From NCBI GenBank assembly GCA_944372725.1, contig CALWAA010000052.1:1-7094 (forward strand): DNA of 7,094 nt, written 5' to 3'. The translations under genes and the position numbers were made by a program. The DNA comes from an uncultured Bacilli bacterium (lineage in GTDB: Bacteria; Bacillota_I; Bacilli_A; RF39; UBA660). Of the stretch, positions 6,490 through 7,094 are shown in pieces. The notes under the pieces are model-generated. The model was given only the letters and a program-made list of their open reading frames with translations, ran no database searches and had not been told where the DNA came from. Numbering within the stretch: position 1 is the stretch's first letter; each line of letters begins with the position of its first letter.

Positions 6490-6502
6490 CTAAAACTTTA
6501 AA

Positions 6503-6781
6503 TTACATAACTTTTAATATTGCCAAAATAACTAAAATAATAACCACTAGTACAATAAGAACTGCACCCAAGTACTTATTTTCCCTCTGTTTTTTATAAT
6601 CTCTATTAATAGGTTCTCTACTATATCTATCACTTAATAAATTTACCTCAATTTTTGTTTTCTCTTTTTCTTCCATAAATCTTTTCTGTGTTTTAATCTG
6701 TTCTTCATCCATCATAGCTCCACAACTACGACATACAAACCCAGTACTAGGTAGAGCTGCCCCACATTTCTTACAATACAT
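6503..6781 (-). CDS. Small zinc-ribbon protein with C-terminal membrane anchor
   Basis: 92 residues. The N terminus is a classic zinc ribbon, CKKCG and CRSCG (Cys3, Cys6, Cys17, Cys20). A charged, Lys/Glu-rich middle (about 24-68) may be helical, and one hydrophobic segment (about 71-90) ends the protein, so it is probably tail-anchored with the zinc ribbon in the cytoplasm. The function is unknown; such proteins are common in Bacillota. The ATG at 6781 is chosen because GGTGA lies 5 nt before it; the in-frame GTG at 6793 overlaps that site. It is the first gene of a three-gene operon, with a cre-like operator over its promoter. Confidence 0.75.
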   Translation of the reverse strand: MYCKKCGAALPSTGFVCRSCGAMMDEEQIKTQKRFMEEKEKTKIEVNLLSDRYSREPINRDYKKQRENKYLGAVLIVLVVIILVILAILKVM

Positions 6782-6797
6782 ATTCTTCACCACTATT

Positions 6798-6827
6798 ATT
6801 GTAAACGATTACAAACAATTTAGTAAA
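6798..6827 (-). promoter_or_regulatory. Promoter of the zinc-ribbon/UPF0316/CmpB-like operon
   Basis: On the minus strand TACAAT (6803-6798) lies 18 bp after TTTACT (6827-6822). The predicted start near 6791 leaves a leader of about 10 nt. The -10 box overlaps the cre-like palindrome at 6799-6814, which would allow repression by blocking polymerase. Confidence 0.4.
6799..6814. promoter_or_regulatory. cre-like operator (CcpA or other LacI-family regulator)
   Basis: TTGTAAACGATTACAA is an inverted repeat (TTGTAA, ACGA, TTACAA) that fits the Bacillota catabolite-response consensus WTGNAANCGNWWNCAW at every defined position on both strands. It overlaps the proposed -10 box of the minus-strand operon and lies 18-33 bases before the zinc-ribbon start codon. 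Overlap with the promoter predicts repression. The binding protein is not in the window; a LacI-family regulator other than CcpA could use it. Confidence 0.6.
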
Positions 6828-6853
6828 GATATTACATTTAATTTACATTTATT

Positions 6854-7020
6854 TTACGTTTTATTCATAAAAATTAAATTGGTAAATGCATTATTTATCT
6901 CTTGATTAAAATTCATTACACTATCAAATTCATAAACAATATTAAAAACAGCATGATTCCCTAAAGCTTGAACATGTAAATAAACATCAGCCACCTCATC
7001 CTGCACTTTCAAAGTAACCA
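6854..7020 (-). CDS. 3' exon of an unrecognised gene interrupted by a group II intron (partial)
   Basis: Read on the minus strand from the proposed intron end, 2 bases complete a split codon and 54 further codons run to a TAA at 6856-6854. The peptide begins VTLKVQDEVADVYLHVQ and ends INNAFTNLIFMNKT. It has a normal mix of charged and hydrophobic residues, and the frame is open across the whole segment, so it looks like a genuine C terminus rather than noise. I do not recognise the family. The 5' part of the gene must lie beyond the intron, outside the window. The exon ends 72 bp before the zinc-ribbon start codon, with no terminator seen between, so read-through is possible. Confidence 0.5.
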
Positions 7021-7094
7021 ATCGAGTAGAGGAAAATAAATAATTATTTTGCCCCTCTCACACCACCGTACGTACGGTTCTCGTATACGGCGAT
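7021..7094 (-). mobile_element. 3' end of a group II intron (domains V and VI), truncated by the window edge
   Basis: On the minus strand, 7094-7061 folds as domain V: CGCCGTA (7092-7086) pairs with TACGGTG (one G-U pair), a two-base CG bulge sits in the 3' strand, and a distal UACG/CGUA stem closes a 5-nt loop. The CGC triad and CG bulge are as in IIC-type introns. Domain VI follows: AGAGG pairs with CCTCT and AAAATA with TATTTT. The stretch CTACTCGAT (7029-7021) gives an unpaired A seven bases from the end and a terminal AT, as expected for a group II 3' splice site. I also recognise the GGTGGTGTGAGAGG string as typical of bacterial group II introns. The catalytic domains I-IV and any reverse transcriptase lie past 7094, so completeness and activity cannot be judged. 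Confidence 0.75.

Noticed and set aside
6307..6501. 64-codon + strand open frame opposite the UPF0316-like gene
   Set aside because: It is antisense to a conserved family member and has no start signal.
6831..6850. Imperfect tandem repeat of TTACATTTA
   Set aside because: Two copies in very AT-rich intergenic DNA are within chance and show no relation to a promoter or operator.
7021..7053. Extension of the 3' exon frame upstream through NNYLFSSTRL
   Set aside because: The frame is open back to a TGA, but these bases form the domain VI stem and splice end of the group II intron, so the reading is taken as chance.

Overview
The window is strongly AT-rich, uses TGA as a stop (after the PurA-like gene) and TGG for Trp, has Shine-Dalgarno sites of the GGAGG/GGTGAT type, and carries a sequence that fits the CcpA cre consensus. 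This points to a low-GC Bacillota (Firmicutes) host with the standard bacterial code, plausibly an uncultured gut lineage. The species cannot be named from the sequence. No rRNA, tRNA, CRISPR array or insertion sequence was seen.

Left end (1-229): no protein gene was found. A good sigma-A-type promoter and a clean rho-independent terminator bracket a possible small RNA of about 110 nt on the + strand. A weaker terminator-like hairpin serves the minus-strand operon that ends here.

230-2523 (minus): a two-gene operon, transcribed from a Ppx/GppA-like ASKHA protein into a divergent adenylosuccinate-synthetase-like protein. The second is the most unusual gene of the window. It keeps the PurA fold signatures and the catalytic His, but the general-base Asp is Ser, the next Glu is Cys, the Arg-rich aspartate-binding loop is gone and the guanine-specificity motif is not recognisable. 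It is unlikely to be the housekeeping PurA. The Asp-to-Ser change is the one known from phage PurZ, but the missing aspartate loop is not expected of PurZ.

2622-5535 (plus): a tightly packed three-gene operon: an HSL-family alpha/beta hydrolase, a condensation/alcohol-acetyltransferase-like acyltransferase with an HxxxDG motif, and a zinc-ribbon protein with about six membrane segments (DUF6320-like). The set looks like an acyl-ester system at the membrane with unknown substrate. Its terminator lies inside the coding region of the convergent gene.

5457-6827 (minus): a three-gene operon: a small zinc-ribbon single-pass membrane protein, a UPF0316/YebE-like membrane protein, and a CmpB-like (putative ABC-transporter type IV) membrane protein. 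A cre-like operator overlaps its promoter, and an RNA hairpin covers the start codon of the second gene.

Right end (6854-7094, minus): the 3' exon of an unrecognised gene, cut by a group II intron whose domains V and VI are visible. The intron body and its reverse transcriptase would lie beyond the window.
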